This document shows positions 37,951 to 47,800 of a DNA stretch of 64,000 nt, piece after piece (the first letter of the stretch is position 1; each line of letters starts with the position of its first letter). The notes under the pieces were generated by a model, which searched no databases, was not told the DNA's origin, and saw only the letters and a list, made by a program, of their open reading frames with translations. The stretch comes from Joostella atrarenae. Its GTDB lineage: Bacteria; Bacteroidota; Bacteroidia; Flavobacteriales; Flavobacteriaceae. Made by a program: the position numbers and the translations under genes. The DNA is taken from positions 806,001-870,000 of the forward strand of contig NZ_JAETXX010000001.1 in the NCBI RefSeq assembly GCF_021764745.1. Direction: 5' to 3'.

Positions 37951-39132
37951 ATGAAAAATAACTTAATTATTGCAATAGCTTGTGTTTCAATGCTATTCTC
38001 ATGTACAACAGACGATACTGCTGATATTATTATTAATGATAACAGTATTACAAATAATGGAACTGGAGGAAATACTGGAGAAGTAGTTGTCCCTATTACT
38101 TCAGGAACTATCACTTCTGATTTAACTTTACAAGCAAATACAACGTATTCTGTTAGTGGACCAGTTATTATGGCTGAAGGTTCTACATTAACTATAAATG
38201 AAGGTGTAACTGTTTTAGCAGATGCTAATGGTGCAGATGTTTATGTAGCTATTTCACAAGGGGCTAAAATTTTAGCTAACGGAACCGCTACAAACCCTAT
38301 TATTTTTACTTCTGGTGCAGCTTCACCTGCTGCTGGAGATTGGGGAGGTTTAATTCTATTAGGTAAAGCACCTGTAAACTCTGTTTCAGGAACGGCTACA
38401 TCTACTTCTGAAATTGCAAGCCTACCTTATGGAGGTACTAATGACGGTGATAGCTCAGGAACTATTCGTTATGTACGTGTTGAATATTCTGGAGGAGCAG
38501 CAGACGGGCAGTCTGAAAATAATGGATTCTCTTTCTACGGTGTAGGAAATGGAACTGTGGTAGAGTATATTCAAGCATTTGAAGGGAAAGATGACGGAGT
38601 TGAATTTTTTGGAGGAACTGTAAATGTTAGCAATGTTGTAGTAATGAATGCTGAAGATGATTCTATCGACTGGACTGAAGGATATTCAGGAACTATAACT
38701 GATGCCTATGTAAAGCATAAATCTGAGCATGATAAAGGAATCGAAGCAGATGGGTTTAATACAGACTTTAGTAATGAAGCTGGGTATTTCTCTAAGCCTT
38801 CTGTTAATAACCTTACTATTATTGGAAATGGTTCGGGTACAGCAAATGAAGCAATTCGTTTAAGAGCTGGTACGCAAGGATTATTTACAAATGTTCTTAT
38901 CGAAGGTTTTGAAGAAGGTTTTGATTTAGACGGAGATCAAGGAGATAATCCTACTGGTGCAGGTGTACTAAGTGGAGATTTAAAAGTTACAAATGTTACT
39001 TTTACAGATGTACTTACAAAAATGCAAAACGATACTGGAGAAACATTTACTGAAGCTGATTTTATTTCAGGAGATGGAAATGGAACAGGTACAGATTTCT
39101 CTACTTGGGGAGCTGGATGGACAAAACAATAA
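37951..39132 (+). CDS. beta-helix-like surface lipoprotein
   Basis: 393 residues. The lipobox FSC at the end of a signal peptide leads into a Thr/Asn/Gly-rich linker and then repeats such as GPVIMAEGSTLTINEGVTVL, KILANGTATNPIIFTSGA and AGDWGGLILLGKAPVNS, which suggest a right-handed beta-helix. Aspartate-rich turns (EGKDDGVEFFGG, DLDGDQGDN) follow. Related flavobacterial proteins are often mislabelled as multidrug transporters; there are no membrane helices here. It is downstream of the TonB receptor in what looks like a two-gene operon, and may capture its substrate at the surface. A terminator follows. Confidence 0.85.
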   Translation: MKNNLIIAIACVSMLFSCTTDDTADIIINDNSITNNGTGGNTGEVVVPITSGTITSDLTLQANTTYSVSGPVIMAEGSTLTINEGVTVLADANGADVYVAISQGAKILANGTATNPIIFTSGAASPAAGDWGGLILLGKAPVNSVSGTATSTSEIASLPYGGTNDGDSSGTIRYVRVEYSGGAADGQSENNGFSFYGVGNGTVVEYIQAFEGKDDGVEFFGGTVNVSNVVVMNAEDDSIDWTEGYSGTITDAYVKHKSEHDKGIEADGFNTDFSNEAGYFSKPSVNNLTIIGNGSGTANEAIRLRAGTQGLFTNVLIEGFEEGFDLDGDQGDNPTGAGVLSGDLKVTNVTFTDVLTKMQNDTGETFTEADFISGDGNGTGTDFSTWGAGWTKQ

Positions 39133-39173
39133 AACATCTATACTTATAGCATTGACTATAATTAATTAATAGG

Positions 39174-39218
39174 AAAATCTCAACAGTTGTCTAGCTGTTG
39201 AGATTTTCTATTTTATTT
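39174..39218 (+). terminator. terminator after the beta-helix lipoprotein
   Basis: AAAATCTCAACAG at 39174-39186 pairs with CTGTTGAGATTTT at 39195-39207, 8-base loop, then a T-rich run. Confidence 0.9.
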
Positions 39219-39280
39219 TGATCTCTTAAGTTTCTTTACCTTATAACTAAAACTTATTTTTGCAACGTAAAATAAGGTTT

Positions 39281-40255
39281 ATGAATCCAGAAAGTGTTTT
39301 TAAAATTAAAACGAATGCCTACTTTGATGAAGTGGCATTAAATGTTTTTGGATTTCAATATGAAAATAACCCTGTTTATCGGGAGTTCTGCAATTATCTT
39401 CATCGCAATCCCAATAATGTAAATGCTATAGATCAGATTCCATTCTTGCCGATTGAATTTTTTAAATCTCGTGAGATTTTAAGTACTCAGAGCCCTTTGG
39501 AGATCACTTTTACTAGTAGTGGGACCACAGGGAGTTTAACCAGCAAGCATTTGGTTACAGATTTAGCTGTTTATGAAGAGAGTTTTAGAAAAGGGTTTTC
39601 TTTTTTCTACGGAAATATAAAAGATTATACGGTATTAGCACTTTTACCAGCTTATTTAGAGCGTACAGGTTCATCACTTATCTACATGGTAAATGATATG
39701 ATTGAGCAATCTGAAGCTCCTGAAAGCGGATTTTATCTAGATAATTTAGAAGAGTTAGCGCAGCACCTCAAAACGTTGGATGCTCAAGGAAAAAAAGTAT
39801 TGCTTATTGGTGTTTCCTTTGCACTTTTAGATTTGGTAGAAGCATACGATTTCAATTTAAAGAATACCATTGTTATGGAAACTGGCGGGATGAAAGGCCG
39901 TCGTAAAGAGATGATTCGAGAAGAGCTACATTCCGTTTTATCAAAGGGGTTTGGGGTGAATAAGATACATTCTGAATATGGAATGACCGAATTACTTTCT
40001 CAAGGATATTCTAAAGGAAATGGTGTTTTTGAATGCCCACCGTGGATGGATATTATAATTCGGGACACCGAAGATGCACTTACTATTTTTGAAGACGGTA
40101 AATCTGGAGGAATTAATGTAATCGATTTGGCAAATATTAATTCTTGTTCTTTTATTGCCACACAAGATTTAGGGAGAAAAAAGGGAAAAGAATTTGAAGT
40201 TTTAGGTCGTTTTGACCATTCTGATATTCGAGGCTGTAATCTTATGGTGCTTTAA
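39281..40255 (+). CDS. LuxE/PaaK-like acyl-activating protein
   Basis: 324 residues from the ATG at 39281; a TTG at 39260 lies within a TATTTTTG -7-like element and is not a likely start. It matches the acyl-protein synthetase LuxE family, a branch of the adenylate-forming enzymes: FLPIEFFKSREILS, the phosphate-binding FTSSGTTGSLTSKH, ALLPAYLERTGSSLIYM and METGGMKGRRKEM with SEYGMTELLSQGYS. LuxE activates fatty acids in luminous bacteria, but no lux genes are nearby. In flavobacteria the natural acid substrate is unknown. Confidence 0.85.
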   Translation: MNPESVFKIKTNAYFDEVALNVFGFQYENNPVYREFCNYLHRNPNNVNAIDQIPFLPIEFFKSREILSTQSPLEITFTSSGTTGSLTSKHLVTDLAVYEESFRKGFSFFYGNIKDYTVLALLPAYLERTGSSLIYMVNDMIEQSEAPESGFYLDNLEELAQHLKTLDAQGKKVLLIGVSFALLDLVEAYDFNLKNTIVMETGGMKGRRKEMIREELHSVLSKGFGVNKIHSEYGMTELLSQGYSKGNGVFECPPWMDIIIRDTEDALTIFEDGKSGGINVIDLANINSCSFIATQDLGRKKGKEFEVLGRFDHSDIRGCNLMVL

Positions 40256-40284
40256 TTTTATGATGCTTTTTGAAGAAGGACTAA

Positions 40285-40458
40285 TTAACGGCCAATTAAT
40301 TTGCCAGTAATTAAAGTAATGCTTCCAATCCCAAATAGTATACCAGCTATAAATCCGATTCCATCATTATCAAAATAAATCATACCAATTACAGAAGTAA
40401 TAACTAATAAAAGGCCTATAGCTCTAATTTTATTCATACTAAAAAAGGAAGGTTTCAT
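40285..40458 (-). CDS. small two-helix membrane protein
   Basis: 57 residues, ATG at 40456-40458 and TAA at 40285-40287. The sequence MKPSFFSMNKIRAIGLLLVI continues into two hydrophobic helices (about 13-28 and 35-52) separated by the acidic turn YFDNDGIGF, and ends KLIGR. The regular alternation of helix, short polar turn and helix with a basic tail suggests a real inner-membrane protein. I recall similar short proteins in flavobacteria but no function. A second Met at residue 8 is an alternative start. Confidence 0.7.
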   Translation of the reverse strand: MKPSFFSMNKIRAIGLLLVITSVIGMIYFDNDGIGFIAGILFGIGSITLITGKLIGR

Positions 40459-40552
40459 GATTATATTTTTGAAATGATTGTAGGTTGTAAGTTAGCTAAA
40501 AAGCATTAATTAGCAAAATTATAGTTTGAGTAAGGAGTTAGAATAATAGTTT

Positions 40553-41419
40553 TTATTTTAAATCTAATCTGTAGATATTACCTCCTATAGATTTTGTTTT
40601 TTCATCCGTAATATAAAGAGCGTTTTCATTTATAAAAGTAATACCTTCCTTTTGAGAGTCGTGGCCTAACGATAGCACTTCAATAGTTCCATTAAAAAAA
40701 TTGTCGTCAGAGAAATCTTTCAAGATCCATACTTTATCATGTCCTAATAAAGCGACTTTCTTTTTGTTTGGACTGATGTCTGCTCCAGTAATAGCGCATT
40801 TTCGAGGCTGTTCGCAAGTTTTATAACTTGAAATTAATTCAGCTTTATGATTTCCTTTCTTTGCAGGAATTTTATATAGAAGTGTAGTGCCGTCAAATTT
40901 ATGAGCTCTATTTTTTGTGAATATATATAAGTTGTTATTCAGATAAAAAAAGGCTTCAGCATCATAAAAGCGTTCTTTCTTCTTTGGCGGGAATTTCTTT
41001 TGCTCAGGATAATAGAAATTGATTTCTATGGCTTCCAGTTCATCTCCTTTATGAGTTTCAGGGTTTGGAATTTTATAAATTTTTAAATCCTTTCTTTCGT
41101 TATCATTATTCCCAAAATCTCCAATAAAGATGTTTCCTTCTTCATCTTTTGTAATTTCTTCCCAATCTTTGTTTTTAGCATGCTTAATATTAATATCCCT
41201 AGTAATATTCCCATTGGTGTTTACAGCATATATATGGTCGTCGTTACCAGAATCTGCTACCATCCAAAGAGAGTTTGGATCATTAATTATTTGTATTCCA
41301 GAGTTTTCTTCTAATAAATCTGGAGTGTTTGCTATAATTTTTAATTGTCCATAATCCGCTGTACAAGAAAACAGAAAAAAGGACATTATTATATTTGTTA
41401 TTAAAGTTTCGGTTTTCAT
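40553..41419 (-). CDS. beta-propeller-like lipoprotein
   Basis: 288 residues with the lipobox LFSC. The body has propeller-blade-like segments: LEENSGIQIINDPNSLWMVA, DWEEITKDEEGNIFIGDFGN, YDAEAFFYLNNNLYIFTKN and GHDSQKEGITFINENALYIT. The spacing and the phrase WEEIT..GNIYIGDFGNN suggest an SdiA-regulated/esterase-like phytase type propeller, but I see no catalytic signature. It diverges from the lacI-type gene at 41544. Confidence 0.75.
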   Translation of the reverse strand: MKTETLITNIIMSFFLFSCTADYGQLKIIANTPDLLEENSGIQIINDPNSLWMVADSGNDDHIYAVNTNGNITRDINIKHAKNKDWEEITKDEEGNIFIGDFGNNDNERKDLKIYKIPNPETHKGDELEAIEINFYYPEQKKFPPKKKERFYDAEAFFYLNNNLYIFTKNRAHKFDGTTLLYKIPAKKGNHKAELISSYKTCEQPRKCAITGADISPNKKKVALLGHDKVWILKDFSDDNFFNGTIEVLSLGHDSQKEGITFINENALYITDEKTKSIGGNIYRLDLK

Positions 41420-41481
41420 ATTTAGATAAATGTCTTTACTATCTCGTTGATAGGAGTAAATTACGGGTTACTTAGCGAAAT

Positions 41482-41524
41482 AAAAAGCTTAATTTAATCG
41501 AAAAAGCTTATTTTTGATTTAAGC
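41482..41524 (+). promoter_or_regulatory. lacI-type gene promoter with repeats
   Basis: AAAAAGCTTA occurs at 41482 and 41501, 19 bases apart, followed by the inverted copy TTTAAGC ending at 41524. A -7-like TATTTTTG lies at 41509-41516, inside the second repeat. The arrangement would suit autoregulation by the LacI-type protein encoded just downstream. Confidence 0.4.
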
Positions 41525-41543
41525 AAAAAAGGAAGATATAAAG

Positions 41544-42563
41544 ATGAGGCAAAAAATAACGCTTAAGGAGATTTCAAGAAGATTTAATGTTTCTATTTCT
41601 ACAGTTTCGAAAGCATTGAAGGACAGTCCTGAAATTAGTGAAAAAACTAAAGAAATAATACAAGCCTTTGCGAAGGAACACCATTATAAGCCTAATAATA
41701 TCGCCTTGAGCTTAAAGAATCAAAAGACCAAAAATATTGGGATCATTTTACCAGAGATCGTGCATTATTTTTTCTCTTCCGTAATTACAGGGGTTGAGCG
41801 TTTAGCAACTGCAAAAGGCTACAATGTAATTGTTTGTATCTCTAATGAATCTTTCGATAAAGAGGTTATAAATATGCAAATGCTTGCCAATGGAAGTATA
41901 GACGGATTTATAATGTCACTTTCTAAAGATACCGAGAAGAAGCAGGATTTTCATCATATAAATGAAGTTATCAATCAGGGGATGCCTGTAGTAATGATAG
42001 ACCGAATTACCGAGCAGGTAAGTTGCGATAAAGTTATTATTGACGATTTTCATGGTGCTTATAGTGCCGTTTCTTTCTTAGCGCAAAGTGGACGTAAACG
42101 TATCGCTTTAATTACGATGCCAGATTATATGAGTGTTGGTAAATTACGTACAGAGGGATATAAAAAAGCATTAGAAGACGCAGGATTAGAAATTGACGAA
42201 AATCTTATTGTAAAGGTAGAGGATTCTTATAGTGGATTTGAGCCTGTAGAAGAGATGATGAAAAACAATGATGTAGATGCTGTTTTTGGAGTTACCGAAT
42301 TTTTTGCAGTATCTGCCATGAAAATAGCTCAGAAAATGGGCAAATCCGCGCCTAAAGATATTTCTGTAATAGGTTTTACAGATGGAATTATATCTATAAG
42401 TAGTAGTCCATCTTTAACCACTGTGAGCCAACATGGAGAGGAGATAGGAGAAAAAGCTGCCGATTTATTAATTAAAAGGTTAGAGGAAGAAGATTTTGAA
42501 TCTCGCCCTTATGAAACCGAAATTATTAAATCAACATTAGTAAAAAGAGAATCTACAAATTAG
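41544..42563 (+). CDS. LacI-family transcriptional regulator
   Basis: 339 residues. The N-terminal helix-turn-helix (LKEISRRFNVSISTVSKALKD) and hinge helix (NNIALSLKNQKTKNIGIILP) are followed by a periplasmic-binding-protein-like effector domain (residues 60-339) with DGFIMSLS, VVMIDR and DAVFGVTEFFAVSAMKIAQKMG. Family members bind sugars or nucleosides. The 3' end is 3 bases from the end of the convergent GyrI-like gene. The nearest candidate targets are the propeller lipoprotein and the VCBS/haloperoxidase operon. Confidence 0.93.
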   Translation: MRQKITLKEISRRFNVSISTVSKALKDSPEISEKTKEIIQAFAKEHHYKPNNIALSLKNQKTKNIGIILPEIVHYFFSSVITGVERLATAKGYNVIVCISNESFDKEVINMQMLANGSIDGFIMSLSKDTEKKQDFHHINEVINQGMPVVMIDRITEQVSCDKVIIDDFHGAYSAVSFLAQSGRKRIALITMPDYMSVGKLRTEGYKKALEDAGLEIDENLIVKVEDSYSGFEPVEEMMKNNDVDAVFGVTEFFAVSAMKIAQKMGKSAPKDISVIGFTDGIISISSSPSLTTVSQHGEEIGEKAADLLIKRLEEEDFESRPYETEIIKSTLVKRESTN

Positions 42564-42566
42564 AAT

Positions 42567-43466
42567 TTACTGTGCTATAGGAATATAAATTTCCGATTTC
42601 CATGATAATGCATCTCCACCAAAATTTGGATTGTTATGGAATTTTTCAATTATTTTATTCTTTAGATTTATATCGTGACTTTTAGCATAGTTGTAGATTC
42701 TAAACCATGCATGTTGTGAGTACATATAATTCCCATTAAATACAGCTTTAATTGCAGGGACGCTCTTTATATCTCTAAAGAAAATTTCTGGATGTTCCGG
42801 GATGCTACTAACTCCTTTTATAGGGAAGCAAAAGTCCATGTCAATCGTATTTTTTTCCTTGTCAAAATCATTAATAACAACCATAGGTCTACCTTGCGGT
42901 TGTATATTGTTATCTGCTACATAAGCGCCTATATAATTGTAATTTCGCATCATATGTTTTGCTTTCCCTTCAGGGGTAGTTTTTGCATTTACACACGCAC
43001 AAATACTGTTAGGAGAGTTTTCTTCTTTAATACCACTGACTTTAAAAGTAGATAGGTTTGTTTTCAATTTACTTATAAAGCTAACTGCTATTTTTTTGGA
43101 TGTTTTTTTAAATTCCGATTCGTAGAAAGGGGCTGTAATTCTATTTATAACATTGTTTTCATGCGCTCTAACCCCTAAATTCACTTTTGCTAGAGAATCA
43201 TTTTCAGTATTGATATCCCAATAAAGGGTGTATTCTTTATCTAAATATTTTAGATTTTGAGTGATATGATTGTATAGAGTGCTGTCTATTGTTTCTGTAA
43301 CTATAGAATCGTTTGTTTTCTCCCAATTTGAGATGCTATAGAAAACTGTAGCATCAGTAGTCTTTGCTTCAAATCTATAGATATAATCACTTTTTTTAAT
43401 AAATAAATACCATCCTAATACACATACAAGGAGTAGAATTAGAATACTCAGAATTTTTTTAATCAT
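42567..43466 (-). CDS. membrane-anchored GyrI-like effector-binding domain protein
   Basis: 299 residues. One N-terminal membrane helix is followed by a START/polyketide-cyclase-like part (about 25-150, FYSISNWEKTNDSIV, YDITAPFYESEF-like text) and a C-terminal GyrI/AraC effector-binding domain (about 155-295, GRPMVVINDFDKEKNTIDMD, CFPIKG). This pair of domains is common in flavobacteria. GyrI-like domains bind small hydrophobic or cationic molecules. It is 12 bases after the haloperoxidase gene and last in the five-gene operon. Function is unknown. Confidence 0.75.
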   Translation of the reverse strand: MIKKILSILILLLVCVLGWYLFIKKSDYIYRFEAKTTDATVFYSISNWEKTNDSIVTETIDSTLYNHITQNLKYLDKEYTLYWDINTENDSLAKVNLGVRAHENNVINRITAPFYESEFKKTSKKIAVSFISKLKTNLSTFKVSGIKEENSPNSICACVNAKTTPEGKAKHMMRNYNYIGAYVADNNIQPQGRPMVVINDFDKEKNTIDMDFCFPIKGVSSIPEHPEIFFRDIKSVPAIKAVFNGNYMYSQHAWFRIYNYAKSHDINLKNKIIEKFHNNPNFGGDALSWKSEIYIPIAQ

Positions 43467-43478
43467 AAGATAACCTTA

Positions 43479-44828
43479 TTAATTTCTACTTGTTTTGTTA
43501 TTCATTTTTTCAAGCTTGCTAATAATATGTTCCGCCATCGATCTTCCTTGTTCCACTCCAACCTCAATAGCAGCTCTGTAATGAATCCCGCCGTAAAGTC
43601 TACTCATTGCAGCTTCGTTTGCAGCTTCGTTAAAAGAGGAAAAGGATCTTATTGGGAGTCCGTAAGCGGTTTCTGTATCATCGTCAAAATAAAAATCATC
43701 TCCAAAAATAGAAGTTAATGTCTTTGCTGCAGCTCCAGAAACTACAGAATGTCCACTTGTATATTCAGGAAAAGGAGGTGTCTGTAATATAGGTTTCCAG
43801 TTTTCGTCTATATATTGATTTATAACTGTTTCTGGACGGATTAAATTACTTCTATATTTTTCATCCCAACAGCTTATAAAACCATCAAAAATAGCAATAG
43901 CAGTTTTAGTATAAGCAAATACTGTTTTGTTGAAATCTGTCTTTTCATTTCGGCAAGCAATTTTTGTAATTCCAATCCAATGTGCTCCAGGAGTAATTTT
44001 TTTGGTAGCAAACATTAAGTGACCTTTTGTTACAGAAACATACGGATTACAGTCCCAAAATTTGGCGATTGCAATTCCTTCAGAAGTATCTCCTTCTTCC
44101 GTAATTTCATTTCCTACCTCATAAACTTCCATTGTTTCTTTAAAAAACTTACTTTCTTTATCTAAAGAAAATGCTGGAGGAGGAAGGGGTTTAAACTGAG
44201 AAGAAGAGTCTATTGCAAGAGGTCTAATTTTCATCCAATGTGGTTCTATACCATCCATATAAGCTGGTGGCGTAGGTTGCCAACGCGCAGGGTCGTCACT
44301 GTTTACTGTGAACTTAGGCATGGTACGCGTTTGTTTATAATTATCTGTGTCTATCCATTCTTTTAAATGACTTACAACAGACATTGCGTAGTTTTTTGAA
44401 ACTTCAAATTCAGATTCATTTGTTTTTTTCCATGAAGTGTACAAACTGTCTTGATAAACTTCAATCCGATCTTCAGAAAAGATTAGACTTTTACTTATCT
44501 CTAAATGAGCAATAAGAGCAGCCAATTGGTAGTTCAGGTTTGTAGTGTCTTTTGGAGAGGGGATAGGCTTTAAATCTGTAACCACACCTGCAAGCGAATT
44601 ATATTCGGAATCTTGTTGTGCTATAATCTCATAGGCTGCAATATCTGCATACACAAAAATTCTGCTCGCTACTGGAGGAGAAAAGATATCATGAATCATA
44701 ATATCTACAACTACATCAATTGCTTCATGCATGTTTTCTGAAGTAATTTCAATTGGTTTTTCTTCCTTATTACATGCAATAAAACATAGGGGTGATAAAA
44801 TTAATAAGAATATAAGAATGCGTTTCAT
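43479..44828 (-). CDS. vanadium-dependent haloperoxidase/PAP2-type lipoprotein
   Basis: 449 residues with the lipobox FIAC (Cys19), so it is anchored in the cell envelope. All parts of the vanadate or phosphate site are present: KYRSNLIRP (K324, R331), TSGHS (S358, G359, H360) and SRLYGGIH (R410, H416). Haloperoxidases oxidise halides with hydrogen peroxide; acid phosphatases of the same fold use the same residues, so the reaction cannot be decided by motif alone. It lies 4 bases after the third VCBS gene. Confidence 0.9.
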   Translation of the reverse strand: MKRILIFLLILSPLCFIACNKEEKPIEITSENMHEAIDVVVDIMIHDIFSPPVASRIFVYADIAAYEIIAQQDSEYNSLAGVVTDLKPIPSPKDTTNLNYQLAALIAHLEISKSLIFSEDRIEVYQDSLYTSWKKTNESEFEVSKNYAMSVVSHLKEWIDTDNYKQTRTMPKFTVNSDDPARWQPTPPAYMDGIEPHWMKIRPLAIDSSSQFKPLPPPAFSLDKESKFFKETMEVYEVGNEITEEGDTSEGIAIAKFWDCNPYVSVTKGHLMFATKKITPGAHWIGITKIACRNEKTDFNKTVFAYTKTAIAIFDGFISCWDEKYRSNLIRPETVINQYIDENWKPILQTPPFPEYTSGHSVVSGAAAKTLTSIFGDDFYFDDDTETAYGLPIRSFSSFNEAANEAAMSRLYGGIHYRAAIEVGVEQGRSMAEHIISKLEKMNNKTSRN

Positions 44829-44832
44829 CGGG

Positions 44833-47800
44833 CTATTTATTATTTAATTTATACAGTTCTACACTGTTGTTGTTTATGGTAACCAAGAGATATTCTTGGT
44901 TTTTTATGGTTATAATATTTAATTGTGAGATTGCTTTCCTAGAAAAGTCCAATCCTAGACTTGCAGTCGATTCTATTTTATTAGTATTGTAAATAAGGGC
45001 TCCAGGAAAAGCATCTAATCTTCCTTGAAAAGGCTTTACACCAAAATAATTCCCAGCGGCAAGAACTTCTTCTTTTCCATTGCCAGTAAAATCATGTTTT
45101 AAGAAATTTGTTATTGGCGACATTTGCATTTGATTATTAAAAGCATGAAAAGTAAACATTCCTTCTTTATTTTCTAACCAACCAGATTTTAAAGTATGTA
45201 CTTCAAGGAGCGTTGCTTTTTCTAGTGCTTCAGAACCCATTACTTCTTCGATTGTTTTACCAGCAAAATCTTTATAATTAGTAAACTTTTTACGCATCAT
45301 GGATACCATCTGTTCGGAAAGTTCATCTAAATTAGCCAATGTGTAATATTCGCCATTTTTTTCTGTAGCAACAACAGTTTCTGTTCGTTTGTTATTATCA
45401 AAATCGCCATAATACATTCGCATCGGGAATTTTTCTGAAGCTATAAATTTCGAGTTTGTTCCCCAGTTACCTAATAAGTAATCTTTATCTCCATCACCAT
45501 CTATGTCAAATTCAATAATGCTTCTCCATAGTCCGTTTAACTTTTCTTCAGTAGGGAAAGCTTCTTCTAAAATTCCATTTTTATTACTGAAAAATTTTGG
45601 AGACATCCACTCACCAATAACGATGAGGTCTTTTGTGCCATCATTATTAAAGTCACTCCAAATAGCATCTGTTACCATTCCAGACTTTTCTAATTCTTTG
45701 TTATTTATAGCTTTGAATTGTCCGTTTTCATTTTCTAATAGGTAAGATGTAGGAATCGCACCAAAATCATATGAAATCGCATTATTTCCAATAAATAGAT
45801 CTAAATCACCATCACTATCAAAGTCATAAGGTTTTATTACTGAAGTATTGTCAAAATATTCTTTAAGTGCACTTTTTGTAAAAGTTGTATCCTTATTTAA
45901 ATACAAAATATTATTTAGAGGCTTCATTTTTCCGTAGAAATCTCCACCGCCAGTTCCAGAGAAGATATCGTTTTTACCATCTTTATTGAAATCAGCAATA
46001 AGAGCAGTTATAATTTCGTAAATCGAATCATTTTTGATGATGTCATCTTCTTTTTCAATAAAACTTGTATCATTTTGATAGTATATATGGGCACGTTTAA
46101 ATTTTGAACTTCCAAAGAAAATATCATCTTTCCCATCTCCATTTAAATCTCCAATGGCAGTTGCTGGCCCACGATCTGAAATCTGATATGGGATTAGTTT
46201 CTGACGGTTGAAATCGATATAATTATCTTCTTCATGTTTAAAATTGATTCCTAAGTTATTATCAACTTTTGAGAATAAAATATTTTTGTTACTTCTAAGA
46301 CTCGAATAATCAAATGGTTTTCTGTTATTTTCTGCTGATATATCTAATGTTTGGTTAACAGCAATATTTTTTAGTGTTTGAAAAGTATTGTCTGGCCAAA
46401 TAACGACCAAAGAATCTATGTTTTCTTTATCAGCATATCCAAAATATATAAATGGTTCTGATGAAGCTTGGAAACCTCTAACAGTATATAGCTCGCGGTA
46501 TTGTAATATTCCTTTTTGATATGAAAACACCTTTGTTCCAATACCGAAGCTGTTAGGTTCATTATAATTAAACCTTAGTTTTAGGTAGTTTCCTTTTTTA
46601 TTAGATTTATTAATATATAGTGTTGCAGGCTGATTAATATTATTTGTTATCAAGTCGATATCCCCATCGTTATCAAAATCTGCCATTGCTGTAGCTCCAG
46701 AAATTAGGGTGTCATTTAAAATCCATTTATCAGATTGATTTACAAATTGGAGGTCTTTTTTACCTTCAAAAATAAAGTTATGATAACTCCCAGAAGGCAT
46801 TAATTCTAAAGCCTTTTGATCGACTAATTTTGTGTTATTAAGTTTTTTTCTGATTTGTTGATCAGAAGTAAACTTGATGTAATCTAAATCGTTAGGACGT
46901 TTAGGAATTCCGTTAGAAATAAAAATATCTTGCTCCCCATCTTTATTGAAATCTGCAAATAAGGCACTCCAACTCCAGTCTGTTGCTGCAATACCGCTCA
47001 TAAGGGCAATTTCTGCATAATTATTTCCTAGCTGGTTTAGATGCAACATATTCCTAGTAAATTGATAATGGTAGCCTAATTTTTCAGTACGCATTTTCAT
47101 CATCTGGATATTATCATCTCCAGCAGAAGATTTTAAAACAGTTTCATTTTCAGGTAGCATATCTAATGAGAGTATGTCTGGAAATCCGTCATGGTTTATA
47201 TCGGCTACATCATTTCCCATTGAAAATCTGCTTGTATGTCCAAAATGATCTTTGATACTTTCAGTAAACGTTCCGTCACCATTATTAAGATAATAATAGT
47301 CGTCTTCATGAAAATCGTTACCTACATAAATATCTGGAAACCCATCTTGATTAAAGTCAGAAACAGCCAATCCTAATCCATAGCCATTTATACCTCCATA
47401 TATTTTTGCTTGCTCGCTTACGTCGGTAAATCTCCCGTTATCATTCCGTAGTAACTTATCTCCTGTAGCATAGTTTCTTTTATTGCGTAGTGAAACATTT
47501 CCGAAGGAGTTTTGTGTATGTACAGCATGATTTAATAGGTATATATCTAGATCTCCATCTAAATCGTAATCTATGAAAGCAGCCGAAGAACTGTAAGAAT
47601 CAAAATCGAGACCATATTGCTTTGCGCTTTCTGTGAAAGTGGCATCTCCATTATTTATATACAACTCATTATACCCTCTAAAGCCATTAATTCCTACAAC
47701 TGCACAAACATAAATATCCAAAAGACCATCTCCATTTACATCGCCCATTATGGCTCCAGTATTCCATGTACTATTCCCTTGGATACCGGCAGCAGTAGAA

